49,274 bases of DNA from Gemmatimonadota bacterium. Its GTDB lineage: Bacteria; JBHIER01; G020348925. Every line of letters starts with the position of its first letter. The first letter of the stretch is position 1. The notes under the pieces were generated by a model. The model was not told the origin of the DNA, made no database searches, and was given only the letters and a program-made list of their open reading frames with translations. Location: the NCBI GenBank assembly GCA_020348925.1, contig CP070758.1, positions 783,798 to 833,071 of the forward strand, given 5' to 3'. This document shows positions 1 through 7,597 of this stretch, in pieces. A program made the translations under genes and the position numbers.

Positions 1-230
1 CTATGCGAGCTTCAGCGATAATTATAGATATTCAGAGAATGAATGAGAAAATTCGCGACTTATACCTATTTTAGTTTAGTTTGACACTATTCATTCTGCT
101 CCTAAAGTCGGTTACGTTTGAATCTTATTGCAAATCTATAGTCAAAATTTTATTCTTTACGCAAATATATGTTTCCAGCAGAGGTACGTAGTTCAAGCCG
201 TGGCCCTCCGCCGTTAATGGTACCACTTAA
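1..230. other. AT-rich non-coding stretch before the glgP fragment
   Basis: No gene is visible on either strand. The sequence is clearly more AT-rich than what follows, up to about position 185. A weak TTGACA (81-86) lies 16 bases before TAAAGT (103-108), but nothing intact begins downstream. CGACTTATA (56-64) and GACACTA (83-89) are the reverse complements of TATAAGTCG and TAGTGTC near the other end of the window; see the findings. Phosphorylase homology begins abruptly after the TAA at 228-230, so a rearrangement junction probably lies near 225-232. Confidence 0.5.
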
Positions 231-857
231 TTGGGTTTTGCTCGACGTGCCACTCAGTATAAACAGGCACATCTCTTGTTTTCAAACTTAAATCGACTCA
301 GAAGAATTGTAAAGGAGGTGGGACCTCTCCAGGTAATTTATGGGGGAAAAGCACATCCAAAAGATGAAGGGGGTAAGGATCTCATCCGCAGTATCTATCG
401 AGCTGCCGAGGAGTTGACCGATGATGTCCGTGTCACGTATCTGGAAGAATACGATATGATTCTTGGTAAGCTTATGTGCGCCGGAGTTGATCTGTGGCTC
501 AATACTCCCCAGAAGCCGCACGAGGCTTCCGGCACAAGCGGCATGAAGGCGGCTATGAACGGTGTGCCGAGCTTGAGTGTTCTTGACGGCTGGTGGATCG
601 AAGGGCATGTCGAGGGGGTGACCGGCTGGTCGATTGGGGAGAGTTGGGAGAAGGAGAGCAACCCGGAGGGGGAGAGCACCTCTCTCTATGACAAACTCGA
701 GTATGTGATTCTTCCGATGTTTTACGGTCGTCCCACAGCCTATGCCAAGGTTATGCAATCGGCCATCACACTCAATGGGTCCTTTTTCAACGCCCAGCGC
801 ATGATGACCCAGTACATGATGAACGCCTACCCAACCCCGAGTCGAATTATTGGTTAA
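231..857 (+). pseudogene. Alpha-glucan (glycogen/maltodextrin) phosphorylase, C-terminal fragment
   Basis: GT35 phosphorylases release glucose-1-phosphate from alpha-1,4-glucans in the cytoplasm, using pyridoxal phosphate. This 208-residue piece has only the C-terminal catalytic part. It opens with [12 protein letters not shown], which matches the family's GFARRFATYKRA segment. It contains [15 protein letters not shown] (Lys at about 106 is the expected PLP lysine) followed by [12 protein letters not shown], typical of the shorter Thermus/Thermotoga-type enzymes of roughly 550-850 residues. More than half of the protein is missing. An in-frame TAA at 228-230 directly precedes the first codon, the only possible start there is TTG, and no ribosome-binding site is seen. 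I infer a 5'-truncated, non-functional remnant. A misassembly at the contig edge is the alternative. Confidence 0.85.
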
Positions 858-878
858 GTTTCGCAAGGTACCATTTCT

Positions 879-3428
879 ATGAAAAAGAGATATATTCTTC
901 TCATTGGATTGGTGACTCTTCTTATTCTCCTGATGGCTGTGGCCGTGGCACTGCTCAAAACGTTATTCACCTCCGAGGAGTTGACGGCCCGGATTGTACC
1001 GAAGATGGAAGCCGTCCTCAAGCGGGAGGTTGAAATCGATGGAATCGGGCTGACGGTTTTCTTGTGGGGAGTAGGCGTGAAGGTGGAGGGCGTGCGGATT
1101 GCCAATACAGAGGAGTTTGGATCAGAACCTCTGGCCGGTCTCGATGAGTTTCTATTAAAGGTGAAACTCTGGCCCTTGCTCAGACGGAGATTGGAGGTCA
1201 CCAAGATCCTTCTGGTCAAGCCTGACATCAATCTTAGGGTCTCCTTGAGCGGACGATCGAATGTCGATGATCTGCTGCTTCTGTTCGATTTTAAACAGGA
1301 CAAAGCATTCATTATTCCGCTGGCCATCTCTCTTCCGTTGCTGGAGATGAAGGACGGTCGGATCCGCTACATGAATGAAAAATCGCACGTCTCGGCATTG
1401 GTGGATCACATCGATCACTGGATGAATTTCGAAGCGGACCGGAGCTTTCAGAATGTGATCTCCAGAGGGAAAATTACTTTTGGAGAGATCGGTTTTTCAG
1501 CTCCGGGGATGACCAAAAGACCAATTCAGGGATTGTTTACCAATGTGGAGTATGAGGTCGTTCTAAACGCAGTCGATGAAAAAGCTGAACTCGAATATGT
1601 AAAGTTCGAACTTCCGTTTCTGGCCTTGAATCTGAGAGGTGAGATCAGCAATATCAATGCTATTCCCGCCTTCAACATTATCCTTAAGTCGGACCAACTG
1701 AATCTGGAGAATGTTCTCAATTCTTTGCCGCAGGATATTCATCCACTGCTGAAGACGTTGGACTTATCCGGCTGGGCACAACTGGAGGCCGATATTTCCG
1801 GAGACACAGCCGTTCCCAAAATCACCGGTAGATTTCTAACAAGAGATGTGAAGGTCTCACACCCTGACATCTCTCAGCCAATCGTCATAACAACTGATAT
1901 CGATTTTACAGAGAACGCTCTGAACCTCCGAAATTTTCAGGCTGGGGTGGGAGGAAACAGCGTTCGGCTGAACGTGCATCTGGCGGATTTCAACGATCCA
2001 ACCCTGAACGCCCGAGCGGAGAGCGACTTCAATCTCGAGGAGATTGGGGAGCTCTATCCCCTTCCTCCAGGGATAGTCCTCTCCGGGAAGGTATCGTCTG
2101 AAGTCAATGTGAGGGGAAAGATCTCAAAAGCGCAAGAGATGCACATTGATGGTCAGGCAAACGTTGCCAAAACAGTGATTTCCTTGCCACGCGTTGCAAA
2201 ACCGTGGGAAAACATCCAGGGGAAAATCAAATTCAGTCAAAACTCGGTGGATGATTTGAACATGAGTTTGTCCTGGGGTCAATCGGACCTTAGTCTATCC
2301 GGAAAAGTGACGGATCTTCGCACCCTGCTCGTGGGTTCAGGAAAGAGGCCGCGGGCCTCCCTTTTCCTCACCTCAAACCTCCTGGATCTCGATGAGATAC
2401 TCCCCCCTCCTGTAAAGAGCGAAGTGCGGGATGGTGAAAAGACCGGTCAGCCCCCTCTTGTTCCCCTTCCCGACATAGGAGCGGAGCTATATTTTCAGGG
2501 GAAATCCGTGCGCTGGAAAACCATGGACATGACCGGGGTGAGCCTGAAACTGAAACTGAAGGAGCGGCTGGCCACCCTGGAGGAATTGAAAGCGGATGTA
2601 CATGGGGGGACCCTGAACCTCAATGGACATATTGATCTCACCAATGCGGAGACTCCAGTATTTTTAGTCAAGACAAGGATCGATAACGTCGAAGCCAACA
2701 CTTTTGTGTCCCGATTCTCTTCCTTCGGCCGACACCTTTTCGGGAAGTTAACGACGGGCATCACGTTCGAGGGGAAAGGCGGAGATATTGAGACCGTCAA
2801 ACGTTCCCTGACCGGTTCCGGCGGAATAGCCATCAGTGAGGGCACACTGAAGAACTGGACTGTGCTCCAAAGCCTGTCCAGGTGGGCGCAGCTGCAGGGT
2901 CTCGAAGAGATGCGTTTCAAAAACTGGCAGGGGAGCTTTTTTATTCTGAATCAGAGGGTAAAAACAGAGGATTTGAAAATACACGGTGAAAATGCTGACT
3001 GGAGCGTTTCCGGATCCACTGGTTTCGATGGTTCGCTGGATTACACGGTGGATGCACTCCTTTCACCCTCATTATCTCAGAAGGTGAGCACGGGCTCACT
3101 TGGAAATCTTGTAAGTCTTTTGAAAGATGAGCAGGGTAGGGTGAACCTCATGTTCCGCGTGAGCGGGAAGCCGTCAAAACCTAAGTTTGAGTGGGACACC
3201 GAAAGCGCACAGGAGAAGGCGAAACAGCGCTTGGCCTCGGAGGCGGAGAAACTGAAACAGGAGGTCGAGGGTAAAATTCAGGAGGAAAAAACCAAGCTGG
3301 AGGAGGAGGCCAAAAAAAAGGCCGACGAGCTGAAGAGAAAAGCCGAAGAGGAGAGAAAGAAGAAGGAGGAGGAGCTTAAAAAGAAGGCTCAGGAAACGCT
3401 GAAGAAACTCTTAAAACCGGGGCCGTGA
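879..3428 (+). CDS. AsmA family protein with Lys/Glu-rich C-terminal coil
   Basis: An 849-residue AsmA-like protein. AsmA/TamB/YhdP relatives are inner-membrane anchored, span the periplasm and are linked to lipid transport and outer-membrane biogenesis. Residues 5-27 form one membrane anchor after MKKR. The segment with IVPKMEAVLKREVEI and the repeated 'VKPDINLRV' and 'LNLNGHIDLTNAETPVFLV' style beta-strands are typical of the family, as is the AsmA-like C-terminal region around 600-760. From about 775 to the end the protein turns into an almost pure Lys/Glu/Ala helix, predicted coiled coil, which is not part of the core family. The gene starts 21 bases after the glgP fragment. A TamB relative is encoded at 27933, so the organism has at least two such proteins. 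Confidence 0.85.
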   Translation: MKKRYILLIGLVTLLILLMAVAVALLKTLFTSEELTARIVPKMEAVLKREVEIDGIGLTVFLWGVGVKVEGVRIANTEEFGSEPLAGLDEFLLKVKLWPLLRRRLEVTKILLVKPDINLRVSLSGRSNVDDLLLLFDFKQDKAFIIPLAISLPLLEMKDGRIRYMNEKSHVSALVDHIDHWMNFEADRSFQNVISRGKITFGEIGFSAPGMTKRPIQGLFTNVEYEVVLNAVDEKAELEYVKFELPFLALNLRGEISNINAIPAFNIILKSDQLNLENVLNSLPQDIHPLLKTLDLSGWAQLEADISGDTAVPKITGRFLTRDVKVSHPDISQPIVITTDIDFTENALNLRNFQAGVGGNSVRLNVHLADFNDPTLNARAESDFNLEEIGELYPLPPGIVLSGKVSSEVNVRGKISKAQEMHIDGQANVAKTVISLPRVAKPWENIQGKIKFSQNSVDDLNMSLSWGQSDLSLSGKVTDLRTLLVGSGKRPRASLFLTSNLLDLDEILPPPVKSEVRDGEKTGQPPLVPLPDIGAELYFQGKSVRWKTMDMTGVSLKLKLKERLATLEELKADVHGGTLNLNGHIDLTNAETPVFLVKTRIDNVEANTFVSRFSSFGRHLFGKLTTGITFEGKGGDIETVKRSLTGSGGIAISEGTLKNWTVLQSLSRWAQLQGLEEMRFKNWQGSFFILNQRVKTEDLKIHGENADWSVSGSTGFDGSLDYTVDALLSPSLSQKVSTGSLGNLVSLLKDEQGRVNLMFRVSGKPSKPKFEWDTESAQEKAKQRLASEAEKLKQEVEGKIQEEKTKLEEEAKKKADELKRKAEEERKKKEEELKKKAQETLKKLLKPGP

Positions 3429-3430
3429 AC

Positions 3431-3460
3431 GCTTGCCGTGACGCAAGCCTGTTGTCTTTT
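3431..3460 (+). terminator. Possible weak Rho-independent terminator after the asmA-like gene
   Basis: GCTTGC (3431-3436) and GCAAGC (3443-3448) form a 6-bp stem with a 6-base loop three bases after the stop codon. The following CTGTTGTCTTTT is T-rich but interrupted, so termination efficiency is uncertain. Confidence 0.4.
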
Positions 3461-3469
3461 CCCCGGAAG

Positions 3470-3500
3470 GTGTGATGCTGATAAAAAAAGAGCATTACAC
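3470..3500 (+). repeat. 10-bp inverted repeat upstream of the barrel gene
   Basis: GTGTGATGCT (3470-3479) and AGCATTACAC (3491-3500) pair over ten positions with one G-U wobble, around an A-rich 11-base loop. The repeat ends 20 bases before the Shine-Dalgarno sequence of the next gene. There is no T-run behind it, so it is more likely an mRNA leader structure or operator than a terminator. Confidence 0.5.
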
Positions 3501-3532
3501 AAGGCCACCGCCCTCATTCGGAGGTGAAAATC

Positions 3533-4312
3533 ATGTGTCGGTTTTATGCAAACGTGCTGAGTTGTTTGTTGATCCTATCGCCTCTATTCTGCCTGGATAT
3601 GAGTTGTTCTGCAGAGGATGATCCCGTCGTTGCCGACCGGCCAGGGTTCAGCAGCAGCACGTCCATTGTAGGACCCGGCCAGGTGCAAATCGAAATGGGA
3701 TACGACAGGACCCGGGCTGCATCGGGAGATGAAACGGTCGCTCAGACCTTTCCCCTCGTCAATGTTCGAAAGGGCGTTGCCCCGGCCGTGGAGTTCAACC
3801 TCTTCTGGCGCGGCTGGAGCCGGTTCTCAGTCAACGATCAATCGTCAACCGCAGAGAACGACGTCGCGGTTGGGGTGAAATATGCGATGCATGCCGCGAC
3901 CGCCCATCATGTGAGCTTCCTCGGAGCCGTCAACCTGCCCACAGGTGACGCCTCAGTCACATCTGACCATGTCGATCCTACAGTAGGCGTCATCTGGGAT
4001 TACGCAATGACACCGTCGCTGGGAGCATTCGGCACAATATTGGGAACGACTACACAACCGGAATCCTCCCGAATATACACCGTCCAGCCCGCCGTCGGGG
4101 CGAGCGTATCGCTGAGCTCCGGGCTGTCCGCATTTGTTGAATATTTCTCGATGCTTCCCAGTGAAAAGGCGGCCTCACAGCATTCACTCGATGCGGGATT
4201 CACCTATCTGATGACAGATGACATCCAACTGGACGGAAGCGCCGGAATCGGTCTGGACCGCGACGCCCCGGATTTTGTGGGCTTGGGTCTGGTATACAGA
4301 CTCAATTTTTAA
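3533..4312 (+). CDS. Outer-membrane beta-barrel, transporter/MetA-pathway-like family
   Basis: A protein of about 259 residues with an N-terminal signal peptide (hydrophobic stretch LLILSPLFCLDM). Right after it comes the hallmark VADRPGFSSSTSIVGPGQVQIE of the putative outer-membrane transporter family related to Phenol_MetA_deg (PF13557). The rest is alternating short beta-strands and turns (TDDIQLDGSAGIGLDRDA near the end) and it closes with the aromatic terminal strand 'VYRLNF' usual for barrels. The start is ATG 3533, because GGAGGTG at 3520-3526 sits six bases upstream; a GTG at 3524 lies inside this ribosome-binding site. The substrate cannot be told. The gene appears monocistronic, with hairpins on both sides. 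Confidence 0.75.
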   Translation: MCRFYANVLSCLLILSPLFCLDMSCSAEDDPVVADRPGFSSSTSIVGPGQVQIEMGYDRTRAASGDETVAQTFPLVNVRKGVAPAVEFNLFWRGWSRFSVNDQSSTAENDVAVGVKYAMHAATAHHVSFLGAVNLPTGDASVTSDHVDPTVGVIWDYAMTPSLGAFGTILGTTTQPESSRIYTVQPAVGASVSLSSGLSAFVEYFSMLPSEKAASQHSLDAGFTYLMTDDIQLDGSAGIGLDRDAPDFVGLGLVYRLNF

Positions 4313-4357
4313 AGGCAAGTCTCCTGCCTGTGAGAGCGTGGCAGGATAATCTTGCCT
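4313..4357 (+). repeat. Nested inverted repeat directly behind the barrel gene
   Basis: AGGCAAG (4313-4319) pairs with CTTGCCT (4351-4357), and inside it CCTGCC (4323-4328) pairs with GGCAGG (4340-4345). The two stems stack into one long hairpin starting immediately after the TAA of the barrel gene. There is no T-tract, so it is probably an mRNA 3'-end stabiliser or a Rho-associated end rather than a classical terminator. Confidence 0.55.
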
Positions 4358-4669
4358 CCATACGGCGCTGTGAAGGCATTGATGCGGGCACCTTACCATT
4401 TTCGAAAATTGATCGCGGAGGTTCAGGTATATACGAACAAGAGAGACATGTCCCGGGGTGTGAAGACGCAGCAAAGGAAGTGTTCATACGATTATCGTTT
4501 TATTAAAGGCTGAAGGTTAGGAAGTACTTGCACGTACATGAAGTTCCTTTAAGTGAATTCCAGGGCGGGAGGGTGAGTGTCCTGACGAACCGGGGAAAGG
4601 GCGGTTTTGGGGACCGTATTCTGAACAGGACTTGAGATGCGATCTTCTTTCCTATGAGACACGTCGTTC
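4358..4669. other. Intergenic stretch without a recognisable gene
   Basis: Two + frames stay open for about 60 codons between 4313 and 4510, but neither has a start codon with a ribosome-binding site nor any motif I recognise. Given the antiporter fragment just downstream, this may be decayed coding sequence. Confidence 0.4.
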
Positions 4670-4804
4670 ATGGTTATCGTGCTATTCTCTTTGATTGCAA
4701 GTTTAGGGCTGTTGTACCTGGGCGCAGGGGGATTGGTTCGGGGCAACGCCGGCCTAGCCCGTCGTTTAGGGTTCACCTCAAGGGAGAATGTATTCACGCC
4801 ATGA
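4670..4804 (+). pseudogene. N-terminal fragment of a CaCA-type Na+/Ca2+ antiporter
   Basis: The ATG at 4670 opens a 44-codon frame. Its peptide contains LLYLGAGGLVRGNAGLARRL, which matches the first transmembrane helix of CaCA/YrbG antiporters (consensus LLxxGAexLVrGasxlArrlgis). The intact paralogue at 23329 has FLIKGADFLVVGASSIARRF at the same place. Homology stops just where the alpha-1 repeat (VVGLTVVAFGTSxPE) should begin, and the frame closes with TGA at 4802. The conserved acidic residue after GA is Gly here. No convincing ribosome-binding site precedes it. I infer a relic of a second antiporter gene. Confidence 0.7.
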
Positions 4805-4932
4805 GATGTTAGGTTTAAAAAGAGAAGAGTATGCCCTTACTGTGGCAGGGAAATTGAGACCTGAGAGAAATTATGCATCTCAGCATATTTTATTGCATGG
4901 TTTTGAGACGATTCATAAACAGAGACTCACTC

Positions 4933-4961
4933 TTGACACCGCTTTCGTATCTTCGTATATT
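4933..4961 (+). promoter_or_regulatory. Sigma70-type promoter TTGACA-17-TATATT
   Basis: A perfect -35 box TTGACA (4933-4938), a 17-base spacer and TATATT (4956-4961) match the bacterial housekeeping consensus closely. Transcription would begin near 4968, giving a leader of about 225 bases before the SLC13-type permease gene at 5194. No other gene lies in between. Confidence 0.7.
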
Positions 4962-5193
4962 CTACTATTGATAATTTGGTATTAGGAATGAGTGGTTGTT
5001 AAACTTGGTTGTAGTACTATGTTACGGTTTAAATCGATTCTTCGTCGAAGAAGTCCCGTGAACCCTAAATTTCTCTTTCATCATAATAAAGCAAGTAATT
5101 CAAAAGTCAGCACAATAGGACATTTTTGAAGTTATACCACACGAAATAACTCAGAGTATAGTACCCATTTTTAACTCTTTAAGTAGTGTAATA
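4962..5193 (+). other. Untranslated leader before the permease gene, with a short palindrome
   Basis: No ORF is supported here. TTCTTCG (5038-5044) and CGAAGAA (5046-5052) form a 7-bp inverted repeat around a single T, a possible operator or small hairpin. The remainder is AT-rich, with no riboswitch fold that I recognise. Confidence 0.4.
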
Positions 5194-6984
5194 ATGACTC
5201 CTGACATCATTCTTGTATTATTGGTTCTCACAGTTACCATTGTGCTCTTCATTTTTGAAGCGTTTCGAGTCGATGTTATCGCCATCCTGGTCATGCTGAG
5301 TCTCGCCTGGCTGAATTTGGTCACACCGGCCCAGGCGTTTTCGGGACTGGCGAGCAATGCGGTCATTTCAATCATCGCCGTGATGATCCTGGGTCATGGC
5401 GTTGACCGGTCCGGCGTCATGAGCCGAGTAACCCGGCCCATCATGCGCATTGCCGGTTCGAGCGAAAGGCGATTGATCGGATTCGTTTCCGCCGTCGTTG
5501 GCTGCCTCTCCGCATTTATGCAGAACATAGGGGCGGCCGCTCTCTTTCTGCCGGCGTTATTACGGATTTCAAAGAATGTCAAAATTCCCGCATCACGACT
5601 TCTCATGCCGATGGGATTTGCGACCATACTGGGAGGTACCCTCAGCATGGTCGGCTCAGGGCCGTTAATTATTCTGAACGACCTTCTCCGACAAGGGGGG
5701 CAAAAGGCTTTCGGTCTTTTTAGTGTCACGCCTATCGGGCTGACATTGTTGGGCGCGGGTATCGTGTATTTTCTGCTCTTCGGCAAAGCTGTCCTGCCCG
5801 CACGAGTGAAGGACGAAGCGGTTGTGAGTCCACAGCAGCTGTTGATCGAGACGTGGCAGTTGCCCTCCACCATATACCAGTGTGTCATCCCACCGGACAG
5901 TCCACTCATTGGCAAGACCCGAGAGGAGACCAACCTGTGGACGAAATATACCATTAACCTCCTTGCCCTGAGTGAGGGTGGTGATGTTCAGTATGCGCCG
6001 TGGCGATACACGCGTTTTGTTGCCGGGCAGGAGCTGGCATTACTCGGGGCCAAGCGTGATGTCGAGCGTTTTGAAAGTGAGTACGGATTGCAGACGAGAG
6101 AAAAGAAAGAACGGTTCGAGGATCTGCAGAGTGCCGGTCAGGCAGGTTTTGCCGAGGTGATCATTCCACCGCGTGCTCCTGTCTCAGGCAAGACTTTGCG
6201 TCAGATAGCAATGCGTAAAACGTACGGTGTCGAGCCGATCATGCTGTTGAGCGGCGACAGAGAGGTGCGAGGTGATTTTTCCGATCAGATATTACAGCCC
6301 GGAGACGCCATTATTGTGCATGGCCTGTGGGAAAACATGAAAGCCCTGGGAGATAATCGAAATTTTGTGCTTGTCACTCCCGTCGAAGCAGAGGTGGGGG
6401 GACGAGCCAGACCTCTGGTTGCAATGCTGTGCTTCCTGGGGGCAATTGCACTTGTTTTGTCAGGTGCTCCGCTTTCAGTCGGATTGTTATCAGGCGCCCT
6501 GGCGATGATTATCCTTCGGATCGTCCCGATCGATGAGGCCTATAGAGCGGTTGACTGGCGCACCGTCTTTCTTCTGGGCGGTCTCATTCCCCTGGGCATA
6601 GCCATAGACAATACCGGCGCCGCGAGTTTTGTTGCCAATGGGATTATGCAGCTCTTGGGGGGAAGCCACCCTGTTCTCGTTCTCTTGGCCATCGCGGCGC
6701 TTTCCACGCTGTTTTCACTTTTTATGTCGAATGTAGCCGCAACCGTGCTCCTGGTACCGCTTGTCGTGATTATTGGAAACGTCTCAGGAATCAATCCCCG
6801 TGGATTGGGCATGCTCGTCGCCGTCTGCGCCTCCAACTCTTTTGTTCTGCCGACACATCAGGTCAATGCTCTTCTCATGTCGCCGGGCGGATACCACAAC
6901 GTCGATTACCTGAAAGCCGGAGGGATCATGACGATTCTTTTCATGGTGATCGCCGTCGGACTTATATATGTATTCTATGTCTAA
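5194..6984 (+). CDS. SLC13/DASS-type permease with two RCK_C (TrkA-C) domains
   Basis: A 596-residue inner-membrane protein of the divalent anion:sodium symporter-like superfamily, whose members carry sulfate, phosphate or dicarboxylates. The N-terminal half (residues 1-200) has about five or six helices, including the conserved MQNIGAAALFLPALL. Residues about 205-395 are soluble, with two TrkA-C regulatory modules (each with a P-x-x-SPLIGKT or RAPVSGKTLRQI type segment). The second membrane half (400-596) has FLLGGLIPLGIAIDNTGAA and MSNVAATVLLVPL, typical of these carriers. The length is normal for the family (590-610). RCK_C modules usually bind nucleotides or other small ligands and gate transport. 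The substrate cannot be deduced; the neighbouring sulfur genes make sulfate a possibility only. The ribosome-binding site before the ATG is weak. Confidence 0.85.
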   Translation: MTPDIILVLLVLTVTIVLFIFEAFRVDVIAILVMLSLAWLNLVTPAQAFSGLASNAVISIIAVMILGHGVDRSGVMSRVTRPIMRIAGSSERRLIGFVSAVVGCLSAFMQNIGAAALFLPALLRISKNVKIPASRLLMPMGFATILGGTLSMVGSGPLIILNDLLRQGGQKAFGLFSVTPIGLTLLGAGIVYFLLFGKAVLPARVKDEAVVSPQQLLIETWQLPSTIYQCVIPPDSPLIGKTREETNLWTKYTINLLALSEGGDVQYAPWRYTRFVAGQELALLGAKRDVERFESEYGLQTREKKERFEDLQSAGQAGFAEVIIPPRAPVSGKTLRQIAMRKTYGVEPIMLLSGDREVRGDFSDQILQPGDAIIVHGLWENMKALGDNRNFVLVTPVEAEVGGRARPLVAMLCFLGAIALVLSGAPLSVGLLSGALAMIILRIVPIDEAYRAVDWRTVFLLGGLIPLGIAIDNTGAASFVANGIMQLLGGSHPVLVLLAIAALSTLFSLFMSNVAATVLLVPLVVIIGNVSGINPRGLGMLVAVCASNSFVLPTHQVNALLMSPGGYHNVDYLKAGGIMTILFMVIAVGLIYVFYV

Positions 6985-7030
6985 GCAGGAGCGATATTCA
7001 AGTCTATTCAAGTGAAAGGGGGAGCGTGTC

Positions 7031-7510
7031 ATGTTACTTCAGCATTTTTTTGTACCCAAGATTGCCCATAGCTCATATCTGCTTGCCGGTGCCCAGACGT
7101 GTGCCATCATTGATCCGCGGCGTGATATCGACGTCTACGTCGATGCGGCCAAATCCCTGGATATGAAGATTACGCATATTCTCGAGACCCATCTCCATGC
7201 CGATTTTATCTCCGGCCATCTTGACCTCGCCGAAAAGACGGGAGCCACCATTTGCGCTCCGAAATCGGCGGACTGTCGTTTCGAACACGTTGACCTGGCA
7301 GAAGGTGACACATTCGAGATTGAAGATATGGCGCTTCGTGTTTTTGAGACACCCGGACATACCCCTGAACATATCTCGTATGTGGTTACCGATACGTCTC
7401 GAGGAGAGGAACCTGTCGGTGTCTTCTGCGGTGACACCCTTTTTGTCGGGGATGTAGGCCGACCAGATCTCTTTCCGGGGAAGGCGAAGGAACTGGCCTC
7501 GAGTCTCTAA
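7031..7510 (+). CDS. MBL-fold half of the split persulfide dioxygenase-like gene
   Basis: 159 residues as translated, up to the TAA. It contains the iron/zinc-binding THLHADF motif (residues 53-59), His110 in the HTPEH segment, and the CGDTLFVGDVGRPDLF segment that supplies the bridging Asp. The last metal-binding His (in VYPAHGAGS) lies beyond the stop, so this piece alone would lack a ligand and is unlikely to be active. Confidence 0.7.
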   Translation: MLLQHFFVPKIAHSSYLLAGAQTCAIIDPRRDIDVYVDAAKSLDMKITHILETHLHADFISGHLDLAEKTGATICAPKSADCRFEHVDLAEGDTFEIEDMALRVFETPGHTPEHISYVVTDTSRGEEPVGVFCGDTLFVGDVGRPDLFPGKAKELASSL

Positions 7511-7597
7511 GAGAGTCTCCATGAGAAACTTCTCACACTCCCGGATTTTTGTGAAGTCTACCCGGCCCACGGTGCCGGCTCGCTCTGCGGGAGGGCC

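Noticed and set aside
4788-4985. 65-codon + strand frame in the gap before the SLC13-type gene
   Set aside because: Overlaps the antiporter relic and the strong promoter, has no ribosome-binding site, and its peptide looks random.
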